From: a virus
Strand: one strand, 5' to 3'
Virus record (IMG/VR): IMGVR_UViG_3300025057_000013
Span: 1 to 43,489 of that record
DNA length: 43,489 nucleotides
Shown here: piece after piece, positions 23,447 through 30,626 of the stretch
Numbering within the stretch: position 1 is the stretch's first letter
Layout: each line of letters opens with the position of its first letter
Position numbers and translations under genes: made by a program
The notes under the pieces: model-generated
What the model saw: only the letters and a program-made list of their open reading frames with translations
Database searches by the model: none
Told to the model about the DNA's origin: nothing

Positions 23447-24974
23447 ATGGCTTGTAGGGCTTGCCGTCTTTATCAAACATGGTGAAGCCTTGCATGACGA
23501 TGAAATCTGTTGGCACATTAAACAGCTTTTGCATCATGGGCATCATCATGACGGACTGACAGTTGTACGGTGGTACATCCATCTGAGCCAACGAAAAGCG
23601 ATTCAAGATAGAAGATTTGATTGACTCCTGTTCTTTTTCTGTTTGTTCGACCAGGCGTTGCTCCCAATCTGTCATATTATCTCTACCAACAGGAAAATCA
23701 GATGGTTCTGGCGGGAAGGTGTTATCCGCAAACTTAAGTGCATAGATGTGCTTGCAATATCTCAACTCATCAAGCAATGGTTCCCAGTTATCTGTCAATG
23801 CCGTAATTGTGCCTTGATCACTTGAGTAGTCATTAAAGCCAGGCATGCCTTCAGCCCTGGAGCCTTCAATGCCAGGGTTTGATGTATTCCTGGTATAGGT
23901 GGCACCAAAATCGGTGTAGATGCCAGGGTTGTCTCTTGTTGCTTTGTTATCAACAACACTGTCCGCTACATCAAAAGGCAGCTGGTAACCAGATGGTGCA
24001 TAGACCTCCATCATCCTGTTCACCGTTCCAGGTGTCATCGCACTGTTGTCAAGCACGCCATTACGCTTGGTTAGTTCAAAACGTCCTGGCTTGACGTTGG
24101 AGACACCGCTTCGTGGGAACAGGCGTTTATTACTCTTCCCAAGATCACGCATGAACGCAAAATCACGTCGCGTAAAGTCCTGGCAAGAACAACAGAACCT
24201 CGCACCAGTGATGATATAACGGCCAACGGTAAATGCTACGGGCGACGGTGTCAAGAACTCTTTATCTGGAGTGACTTGCACTGAGCCTGACTTACGTAAT
24301 GTAAGAACACCCGTAAATGGGTCGGTGGCTGTCAGTACAGCTTGGACGTAACCGTATCGTTTTTGCGTTTGGGGGTCAATCGTATCTCGATCAATGATTG
24401 GTCCACCTGGGCTGATGACCCGATCCTCGATCAACTCACTGTTTAATGGAGTCAATCCACCGGGAACACCTGGTATCGCAACATAAAAAGGTGGTGGTAA
24501 GGGGTTGCTTGGACTCCAGTTACCTGCGAGTTTTACGTACCAGTTCGTCTCATCCTCTGTGATTGATTCGATGTATAGCTTGTCAGAAGTAACCGGATCC
24601 GTAAGCCTATCACTGCGCATAGAGCCGGCATAACGCCAGCCAGCCCAGTGCATGCCCATCTCTTTGTTCTTAGTCGGGAACCCGACAAAGGTACCGGAGA
24701 TGATGGGAGCAGGATTAGCGACAGAACTTGGCGTTCCCGATGGAACAGGAATCTGATACTGGAAGGGGTACTCGTAGCTGTTGTCGTAGAACGTGGCAGT
24801 GGCTAGCTCGTAACCACGTCTCCAACGCGTCCAGGCTGACTCCCTGTTGACAGCGTAAATCGAATCAGGTACTGAGCCACGGGAGAACTCGGTTGTGATC
24901 GGACGAACGCCCGCTGGAGCAGCTACGGGTGACTGGTTGAAATTACCAAAAGAGCTTCCACTCTTTCTGGCCAT
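23445..24974 (-). CDS. Unknown structural protein (509 aa)
   Basis: This 509-aa protein is proline- and glycine-rich, with little helix and no membrane segment. Distinctive segments are SAWTRWRRGYELATATFYDN, a four-cysteine-region GARFCCSCQDFTRRDFAF, and a methionine-rich end (CQSVMMMPMMQKLFNVP). Location at the end of the structural run suggests a virion protein, perhaps neck or tail. No family is recognised. The two neighbouring cysteines plus a third could bind metal, but this is speculative. Confidence 0.7.
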   Translation of the reverse strand: MARKSGSSFGNFNQSPVAAPAGVRPITTEFSRGSVPDSIYAVNRESAWTRWRRGYELATATFYDNSYEYPFQYQIPVPSGTPSSVANPAPIISGTFVGFPTKNKEMGMHWAGWRYAGSMRSDRLTDPVTSDKLYIESITEDETNWYVKLAGNWSPSNPLPPPFYVAIPGVPGGLTPLNSELIEDRVISPGGPIIDRDTIDPQTQKRYGYVQAVLTATDPFTGVLTLRKSGSVQVTPDKEFLTPSPVAFTVGRYIITGARFCCSCQDFTRRDFAFMRDLGKSNKRLFPRSGVSNVKPGRFELTKRNGVLDNSAMTPGTVNRMMEVYAPSGYQLPFDVADSVVDNKATRDNPGIYTDFGATYTRNTSNPGIEGSRAEGMPGFNDYSSDQGTITALTDNWEPLLDELRYCKHIYALKFADNTFPPEPSDFPVGRDNMTDWEQRLVEQTEKEQESIKSSILNRFSLAQMDVPPYNCQSVMMMPMMQKLFNVPTDFIVMQGFTMFDKDGKPYKP

Positions 24975-24976
24975 GA

Positions 24977-25756
24977 TCAGAAGAATCCGCCTTGTGCGTA
25001 CACGTGAGCACCTGGTGTGTAGCCAGAAATGTTGGGACCATCTGGAAACACACCAACGTAAATACGGTCACCACGCTCGAGGTAGATGCCCTTGTTGCGA
25101 AGAGGTGCCGTGGTACCTAAGCCATTGGTGTTACCAGCAGCTACGACAGGAGCAGCCAACTGTGGCATCACGTCAGAGCAGTCGACAGTACCACTACTCG
25201 CCGGAACCGTTTTGGCAAACAGAATACGGTAATCACCTGATGCAGGCACAGGCACAGTTGTTCCACGCGTCTGGTAGAACACAAAGGTCACTTCTGGCTG
25301 GTAACCATAGGTGACACCGTTGTAATCAAAACCAGAAGCAGTGCCACCTGAGTACACAAGCGCAGTATTAACCCCAGTAAGAGTTGTTGCACCGGTATAG
25401 GTGTAATAACCGTAACCACTGGCGGGGGCAGTTCCAACAACACCGGTTTCCGCAATGAAAACAACCTGGCCACTGACAAGCGAGATTACTGTTCCAGAGG
25501 TTGTGGTGTTAACTGTGTAATCAGCGTTTCGATAGAAATCGTTTCGCGTGATCGTGATTGAATCAACGACACCGCCGTTGTTGTTGTCTTCTTGTAGAGC
25601 AGCGTCCATGTCGACAAGGATCGATGGAGCCTGGCCGCCCTGAACAAAAAGAGTATTGGCAGTAGAGCTACCAACCGTTTGGGTCGTGACCCGAACCGAA
25701 TCGAATAACGGACGGTCAATCAGCAAGGGTTGCTTGTTTGTGGCTGTCGAGCTCAA
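24977..25756 (-). CDS. β-rich virion protein (259 aa)
   Basis: This 259-aa protein is rich in Thr, Val, Gly and Tyr. It has a low-charge β pattern (GYGYYTYTGATTLTGVNTAL) and ends in SGYTPGAHVYAQGGFF. The start appears to be TTG 25756, since the next ATG would remove 48 residues that look part of the fold. Such composition suits head decoration or tail proteins; compare 29789-30592, which has a similar style. It is two bases upstream of the 509-aa gene, so they are probably cotranslated. Confidence 0.65.
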   Translation of the reverse strand: MSSTATNKQPLLIDRPLFDSVRVTTQTVGSSTANTLFVQGGQAPSILVDMDAALQEDNNNGGVVDSITITRNDFYRNADYTVNTTTSGTVISLVSGQVVFIAETGVVGTAPASGYGYYTYTGATTLTGVNTALVYSGGTASGFDYNGVTYGYQPEVTFVFYQTRGTTVPVPASGDYRILFAKTVPASSGTVDCSDVMPQLAAPVVAAGNTNGLGTTAPLRNKGIYLERGDRIYVGVFPDGPNISGYTPGAHVYAQGGFF

Positions 25757-25798
25757 TGTTCTACTGCACTTTTACTGATTCGTTAATTCTAACGTATT

Positions 25799-26497
25799 TT
25801 AACCGTAGGGGTTGTTGTTGAGAAGCAATTGAAAAGGATCAATGGAAGCTGTGGGCGGTTGCAGCAATTGCGACATAAGTTCTTGTTTCAACAGATCTTT
25901 TGTCGTCGGCTGTTTTTGTTGAGCACTAAGGACAGCTGACATAAAACCCTGGAACAAACCAGAAGAAGACATGTCTTGTTCTTTTGCTGCACCCTGAGCT
26001 TGATCGCCTGATAAAGGCTGCATGCCCTGTTGGTACGTTTTCTGAAGATCTGAATAACTTTTGACAGGTTGTCCGTAATAACTTTTACCTTCCCGCGTAG
26101 GTAAAGATGCCCATTCGGGTGCTAAAGCAGCGACAAATTCAGGTGTTAGCCCTTTCTTTTGCAGATAAGAAAGGCCGCCCAATCCCATGGTTCGCTGACG
26201 AGCAAGATCGAGCGCAGCAATATCCTGCTCAACCGGGCCAAAAGAACCTAAGCCAAGTTTCTTCTGTTGTTGCTGCCAAGTTCGCGTCAGGAATTGATAA
26301 GCACCTGCTGCAGTGCTTCTCCCTTTCATTACCTTGTCCGGATGTTGCTTCAGGTCTGGTGCTAACGAACCACCAAACATGACGCGATACGAGTCCGGCC
26401 CACCGCGTTCTGTTCCTTCTGCAAAGCGCAGCATACGAAGCAAACCCTGTGCTTCGGGGGTCTGCCTAAACTTTTCGTAGAAGGAACGATCTGCCAT
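25799..26497 (-). CDS. GH104 (lambda R-like) lytic transglycosylase with virion-type tail
   Basis: In this 232-aa protein, residues about 14-150 match the lambda endolysin fold: LLRMLRFAEGTERGGPDSYR (catalytic glutamate in FAEGT), VMFGG, GRSTAAGAYQFLTRTW, then LGLGSFGPVEQDIAALDL and EWASLP. It would cleave glycan strands. Unlike lambda R it has an extra C-terminal region ending QLLQPPTASIDPFQLLLNNN-PYG. A closely related tail ends the M23 peptidase at 28576-29253, which suggests a shared anchor. Position within the structural genes supports a virion-borne enzyme for entry. Confidence 0.85.
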   Translation of the reverse strand: MADRSFYEKFRQTPEAQGLLRMLRFAEGTERGGPDSYRVMFGGSLAPDLKQHPDKVMKGRSTAAGAYQFLTRTWQQQQKKLGLGSFGPVEQDIAALDLARQRTMGLGGLSYLQKKGLTPEFVAALAPEWASLPTREGKSYYGQPVKSYSDLQKTYQQGMQPLSGDQAQGAAKEQDMSSSGLFQGFMSAVLSAQQKQPTTKDLLKQELMSQLLQPPTASIDPFQLLLNNNPYG

Positions 26498-26501
26498 GGG
26501 T

Positions 26502-26618
26502 TTATGCTCCTACCCAATTTGAACTTGCCTTGAGACCAGGAATAAAAACAGCTTGCAGTGCAAAGATAATACCAAGCTTGGTCGTCAGACGTTTAACAAA
26601 ATTGGGACAAAGGATCAT
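26502..26618 (-). CDS. Possible small membrane peptide (38 aa)
   Basis: ATG 26618 to TAA 26502-26504 encodes MILCPNFVKRLTTKLGIIFA and a further hydrophobic stretch (LQAVFIPGLK): one likely membrane segment. It fills part of the 207-bp gap upstream of the GH104 gene, ending 4 nt before its ATG. A holin-like or pinholin-like role is conceivable. There is no ribosome binding site, so translation is uncertain. Nothing else is seen in the rest of the gap. Confidence 0.35.
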   Translation of the reverse strand: MILCPNFVKRLTTKLGIIFALQAVFIPGLKASSNWVGA

Positions 26619-26704
26619 GGTTCTAAAGCAACAACACTGGCCTCCATGAATCATTGATTCGCGTCCAGCAGGTTGGACTTACGCGCTATGCGCCGCCAAG
26701 GATA

Positions 26705-27475
26705 TTACTTCTGTGCTTGGTTAAGAAGAGCCTGAAATTTCTTTTCCATCTCTGGATCAATCTGCAGACCTTGTTGGCCGTAGGTGGAAGTTGCACCAAA
26801 GGAACTGACGCCCGGAAGGCCTTGAGGTGCGTTAACACCTGGAGGAGGTGTCATCAACATTTGCTGAGGCATCCGATAACCATAACCCTGAGAAGCTGCT
26901 TGACCAGCTAAAGAGCCCTGAATAGCATCGTACCCAAATTGACCAGGGCGTACTTTAGCGGCAAGTTGGGGATTGGCTTTAGCCCACATCTGCATACCAA
27001 TATCTTCTGCAGACTGAACTTGTTCTGGCGTAGCGCCAGGTGCAGCAGCAATCTTACGTGCTGCTTCGTAACGCTGAAGTTCAGGATCTTGTGCAGTAAT
27101 CTGCGCTACACGAGACTTTTCGGCCTGATATGCACGTTCGGCTGCAGGGGGCTGAGTACGACCAAAGGAAGAGGCACCCCAGCTTGATGGCCTCACTTGA
27201 TTATTGGCAGGGAGAAAAATGCGGCCTCGTTCGTCCATGTAGCCGCCCAAGCGACCAACCTGTTCAGAATCGATTCCATATGTCCTGCCAGCTTCGGTCA
27301 TATAAGCACCTGCAGGAAGCTGATCACTACTCAGGGAGGTGAAAGGAGCTTGCCTAGGCTTGGGTTTTAATGTTGAGTTGGGAGCAATGTAAGGAATACG
27401 CCCTTGTCCAAGGACGTTTGCCATGTACATAATTTCATTGGTAATACGATTACCAAAAGGATTACCTGGGGCCAT
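26705..27475 (-). CDS. Unknown Gln/Ala/Pro-rich virion-type protein
   Basis: ATG 27475 (MAPGNPFGNRITNEIMYM) gives 256 aa; an ATG four codons upstream is possible. The protein is rich in Ala, Gln, Pro and Gly, with a helical centre (AERAYQAEKSRVAQITAQDP) and a disordered end. No domain is recognised. The composition and position among structural genes indicate a virion component. Confidence 0.65.
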   Translation of the reverse strand: MAPGNPFGNRITNEIMYMANVLGQGRIPYIAPNSTLKPKPRQAPFTSLSSDQLPAGAYMTEAGRTYGIDSEQVGRLGGYMDERGRIFLPANNQVRPSSWGASSFGRTQPPAAERAYQAEKSRVAQITAQDPELQRYEAARKIAAAPGATPEQVQSAEDIGMQMWAKANPQLAAKVRPGQFGYDAIQGSLAGQAASQGYGYRMPQQMLMTPPPGVNAPQGLPGVSSFGATSTYGQQGLQIDPEMEKKFQALLNQAQK

Positions 27476-27527
27476 AATTACCTCCAAACCTCATGCAAAT
27501 AAAGACGAGAACCAACGGCTTCCCTGA

Positions 27528-28046
27528 TTAAGAACATTCTAAATCAAGACACGCAAACTCTCCGTAAAAGAGCTTTTTGGCATTCAAGGCTGCTTTTTTA
27601 GCTTCTTCTTCTGTTTTAAAATTTCCAACCGTAATTCGTTTACCTTCAAGCGTTACCCTAACTCTATATAATCCTGTGTCTTTTCTTTGTGAATAACCTG
27701 CAAATATTTGATTAACCGCATTCTGTGGACGTGTCGCAAGTCTTAAATTGTTCCAGGTATTGTCTTGAGCATTTCTGTTTTTATACTCAACAATAAACTC
27801 ACCGGGATCTTCTCGTGTCATCAAAACCCAAATGACACGACTTAAGTATAGATCTTTGTATTTATGCGTTATTGTCCACACTAAACGCTTATTGCGTTTC
27901 CTTAAATTCCCGACAGGCTTCCCTACTCGTTTGGCGTCTGAATTGCAGCGCATCCTTTTGAGTGTTACAATCCCTGTTTCTGGGTCATACTTGTAATATG
28001 CATCTAGCTCTTCGAAAGAAGGTAGTGGATCCCATTGGGAAACCAT
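27528..28046 (-). CDS. HNH endonuclease with AP2 DNA-binding domain
   Basis: ATG 28046 (MVSQWDPLPSFEELDAYY) gives 172 aa; the open frame runs further upstream but reads poorly there. Residues about 55-110 form the HNH_3-like part (YLSRVIWVLMTREDPGEF, then NTWNNLRLAT with NAVNQ). Residues about 118-165 form an AP2-type domain (GLYRVRVTLEGKRITVGNFK, TEEEAKKAAL). This fusion is typical of phage homing endonucleases. It is A+T-rich compared with the flanking structural genes and sits between two of them without disrupting either. Confidence 0.85.
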   Translation of the reverse strand: MVSQWDPLPSFEELDAYYKYDPETGIVTLKRMRCNSDAKRVGKPVGNLRKRNKRLVWTITHKYKDLYLSRVIWVLMTREDPGEFIVEYKNRNAQDNTWNNLRLATRPQNAVNQIFAGYSQRKDTGLYRVRVTLEGKRITVGNFKTEEEAKKAALNAKKLFYGEFACLDLECS

Positions 28047-28074
28047 GATGCCAGCAGCAAAAAGCAACTGTATA

Positions 28075-28536
28075 CTAGCGCCAAAGCTCGTGTAGGTACA
28101 GACGTGTACCCACTGAAACGTCGGCAGGTCCTGGAAGACTCTGGATAAACTCAGCACCAGAACGTTCGTAACGGTATCTGGCTTGAAACGGATCCTTGTA
28201 GTTGGGAACGTAAAGGATGTTAGCTAAACGGTTGGTTTCATAGAGATAAATCTCGTCCCAAACCTTGAGTGCCTCTTTGGCATTGCTGGATCGGATCGTA
28301 CGATCCACGTCACCAGCAATGCTTTCAAGGCGGGTAGAAGGTGAAGTAGCAACTTCAGTCTTCTTTTCGGCAGTGTCGCAGCGACCGATCTGAATAACGA
28401 TCTTGTCGTAGAAGTACGAATCAGGGACCGTGTTCATAGCTTCTTCAAGCCGCGCGAAGTCACCCGCCGGCACAGAAACCGTGAAGTAGCCCAGATGATA
28501 ACGGACCCTACTCTTATCGAAGTCGCTGAGTTGCAC
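28075..28536 (-). CDS. Unknown structural protein, possible connector/tail protein
   Basis: This 153-aa protein contains SRVRYHLGYFTVSVPAGDFA, a helical middle with STRLESIAGDVDRTIRSSNA, and SVGTRLYLHELWR at the C-terminus. Two segments look like head-tail connector subunits in size and helix content, but I do not recognise a family. No membrane segment. Placed between the M23 peptidase and the HNH-AP2 gene. Confidence 0.65.
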   Translation of the reverse strand: MQLSDFDKSRVRYHLGYFTVSVPAGDFARLEEAMNTVPDSYFYDKIVIQIGRCDTAEKKTEVATSPSTRLESIAGDVDRTIRSSNAKEALKVWDEIYLYETNRLANILYVPNYKDPFQARYRYERSGAEFIQSLPGPADVSVGTRLYLHELWR

Positions 28537-28575
28537 AACCTACTTCCGTATGTTTCTCATTATAAATGTACTGAA

Positions 28576-29253
28576 CTAACCAAGATATGGATTGGGCTGA
28601 CTCATCAGCAGATCCAGGGGATTTTGCTGAGTTGATGGCTGAAGAAGTTGACCGATTAAGTTACGTTTCATTTTAGTGGCTGCACTTTCTTTTGGTTTAC
28701 CGGTAAAGCCAGTACCAAGTAAATAACCCAATAAAAACTCCTCTGGATCGACGCTAGAGCCAGAAGGGACTGTGGACGCATCCCCAAAATTTTTACCACG
28801 TGTTGTTGAAGAACCCGGTAATTCACTTAAATGAAATGTTTGTAATTCATATGGGCCAGTGCGCAAACTAGAAACGTTACCTGCACCACCACGATTGGCA
28901 TGGGTTGCAACAGATCCTTGTCCCAAGAAACGCAGTTGAGTTCCTTCTGGCAAGCCATAGTCTTCTCCACCATGCATCCTTCGGTCACCATGGACAGGAT
29001 GCACGCGCATGCCCATGGGACTTGTAAGTGTTGCTGCTGGATTTAAAACAAAATTGTCAGCTTGCTTTGAGTACAAAGCTTGCCAGTCTTCACTGCCAGG
29101 GAGTCGGAATTGAAGGTATTGTCCAATATCAGTACGTGCCTTGGAAAGAGGAAATCGCTTTCCATTCTTCAATACTTCCCAATGCGCATGTGGGGCCGTG
29201 GAAGTGCCAGTGGAACCAACACGTCCTAAATATAGCGCAGGTCCTATAGTCAT
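28576..29253 (-). CDS. M23-type metallopeptidase with permuted motif order
   Basis: This 225-aa protein carries every hallmark of M23 (LytM) peptidases, but in swapped order. The HxH motif usually near the end is at the N-terminus: VGSTGTSTAPHAHWEV (H22, H24). The first zinc motif HxxxD follows at MHGGEDYG (H94, D98), preceded by SPMGMRVHPVHG, and the central histidine is in FHLSEL (H141). The protein then continues into a tail ending LLMSQPNPYLG, shared with the GH104 enzyme. It would cleave peptidoglycan cross-links as a virion enzyme. A clear ATG and an upstream terminator show that no N-terminal part is missing. Confidence 0.8.
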   Translation of the reverse strand: MTIGPALYLGRVGSTGTSTAPHAHWEVLKNGKRFPLSKARTDIGQYLQFRLPGSEDWQALYSKQADNFVLNPAATLTSPMGMRVHPVHGDRRMHGGEDYGLPEGTQLRFLGQGSVATHANRGGAGNVSSLRTGPYELQTFHLSELPGSSTTRGKNFGDASTVPSGSSVDPEEFLLGYLLGTGFTGKPKESAATKMKRNLIGQLLQPSTQQNPLDLLMSQPNPYLG

Positions 29254-29279
29254 ATCTTTTTCTTTTTATTGTAAGACTG

Positions 29280-29302
29280 AAAAACCCCCGGTTTCCCAGG
29301 GG
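29280..29302 (-). terminator. Minus-strand rho-independent terminator
   Basis: On the minus strand CCCCTGG-GAAA-CCGGGGG forms a 7-bp stem (one T-G pair) with a GAAA tetraloop, followed by five T. It lies 22 nt after the HhH gene and before the M23 gene, so it should end transcripts from the capsid region and implies a separate promoter, or read-through, for the M23 gene. Confidence 0.88.
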
Positions 29303-29324
29303 CTTGGTAAGGAGAAGAGTGTAA

Positions 29325-29753
29325 TCAAACCCTGATTAAATTAGCAGCAATCACGGCGTCCCAGTCAACCCTACGGATCTGTCGCAGTTGTTCGAGATTG
29401 TTGAACCTTTCACCCGATAAGGACATCTGAAGATCTTTAATCTCTCGGGCTGTTTTCAATCCAATACCCTTGATATGATCAGCGATCATTTGCGGGGTAG
29501 CTGAATTGATATTTAAACGGTTGTCCGGGGGAAAAGTACGTGGTTCTTCCTTTGCAGCTTTATCTTTTACCTGAAGCGTTTTTACCGTTTTGGTGGCGGC
29601 TTCATCAGGCGTAAGCTCAGTCTTGTATGCGGTATAAAGGCGACCGTCCTGATCTTCGACCATGAACCAATCGCCGTTATCCCATTCACTTACAATCTTG
29701 ACTCTTGCGCCTGTTTTTTTGTGCTGATAAAGCATTGCTGCAGTGGTTGTCAT
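29325..29753 (-). CDS. Helix-hairpin-helix (ComEA-like) DNA-binding protein
   Basis: This 142-aa protein has a small β-type domain at residues 7-50 (MLYQHKKTGARVKIVSEWDN, then GRLYTAYKTEL). After a charged linker, the C-terminal 60 residues resemble a ComEA-type helix-hairpin-helix pair: LNINSATPQMIADHIKGIGL, KTAREI, then NLEQLRQIRRVDWDAVI. HhH motifs bind DNA backbone without sequence preference. A DNA-binding protein here, downstream of the capsid genes, may act in packaging or at the head-tail vertex. Its ATG abuts a perfect 8-bp hairpin. Confidence 0.75.
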   Translation of the reverse strand: MTTTAAMLYQHKKTGARVKIVSEWDNGDWFMVEDQDGRLYTAYKTELTPDEAATKTVKTLQVKDKAAKEEPRTFPPDNRLNINSATPQMIADHIKGIGLKTAREIKDLQMSLSGERFNNLEQLRQIRRVDWDAVIAANLIRV

Positions 29754-29776
29754 AAGACCAGAATTACACTGGTCTT
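29754..29776 (-). promoter_or_regulatory. Hairpin directly before the HhH start codon
   Basis: AAGACCAG and CTGGTCTT pair perfectly (8 bp) around a 7-nt loop, and the stem ends on the base before the ATG. It occupies the place of the ribosome binding site. It could repress translation, or be a processing site. T-runs are absent, so it is not a typical terminator. Confidence 0.55.
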
Positions 29777-29788
29777 AGTTTAACCTAA

Positions 29789-30592
29789 TCAGCTGACAGT
29801 GCGGCCAAGCAGGTAGCCATCAATGTCTTCGTAGCCAGGTGCCACATCAGGTTGGATGTAGCAGCACTCAACCACCAGATAACCAGTGCGGCCACCAGCA
29901 GCATCACCACTGGAGATGTAAAAACCACCAGAAGTAGAAGTGCTGTTCGCAGTCTCCTTGGCAAACACCTTCAGGGTGGTAGCGGCGGTAGCGGAGTAGT
30001 TCACTACAGCACCAGACACACCTGCAGCGCCGGTAGCGGTCAGGAATGGATTAGTGCCGTAACCAGCGGAACCAGCAGCGAAGAAGATCTCGCCAGCCTG
30101 GGTACCAGACACGGTCGAGGTCAGGTTGGCCTGGATCACACCTTCGCCTACGCCAGAAGCAGCGGTGGGGCTACCACCATTGCTGCGACCGAAGGAGATG
30201 ACGTTACCGGTGGCAGCATACACACCAGAGGCCACACGACCGTCACCCCAGCCAGAAGCCACGGAGATAGTGGTGCGGTACACGTAAGCAGGCAGGGTGC
30301 TGCTACCAGAGATCACCATGCCGGTGATGTCGGTACGGGTGTCGTCATTCCGATAAGGGGAAGGAACGATTACGTCGGCCGAAGCCACAGCGCCAGCGCC
30401 GGAGGTAGCGGTCACAGGCACGTAACCACGCTGCTGGAAGTAACGATAGCCAGGGAGGGCCAGTACAGAGGTGGGGCCGCCCTTGGAGCTATCATTACTG
30501 CCGTTGTCGTCGGTATCAATGTTCTTGTACCAACCGTTCAGGGGTTCTGCCCAGTTGCCTGGGTAGATCTTTTTAGCGGACAAATAGGTCAT
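29789..30592 (-). CDS. Capsid-adjacent virion protein, possible head decoration
   Basis: This 267-aa protein starts with an ordered segment (MTYLSAKKIYPGNWAEPLNG) and continues as a Ser/Thr/Gly/Ala-rich β protein (SVASGWGDGRVASGVYAATG). It ends with IQPDVAPGYEDIDGYLLGR. Directly downstream of the major capsid gene, with high expression-type codon use like that gene, it is probably an abundant virion protein such as a decoration or minor capsid protein. No family recognised. A long antisense frame on the plus strand is a shadow. Confidence 0.7.
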   Translation of the reverse strand: MTYLSAKKIYPGNWAEPLNGWYKNIDTDDNGSNDSSKGGPTSVLALPGYRYFQQRGYVPVTATSGAGAVASADVIVPSPYRNDDTRTDITGMVISGSSTLPAYVYRTTISVASGWGDGRVASGVYAATGNVISFGRSNGGSPTAASGVGEGVIQANLTSTVSGTQAGEIFFAAGSAGYGTNPFLTATGAAGVSGAVVNYSATAATTLKVFAKETANSTSTSGGFYISSGDAAGGRTGYLVVECCYIQPDVAPGYEDIDGYLLGRTVS

Positions 30593-30626
30593 TTATCTTT
30601 TCCTATGTTGTGGTTTTATGTTGTTA

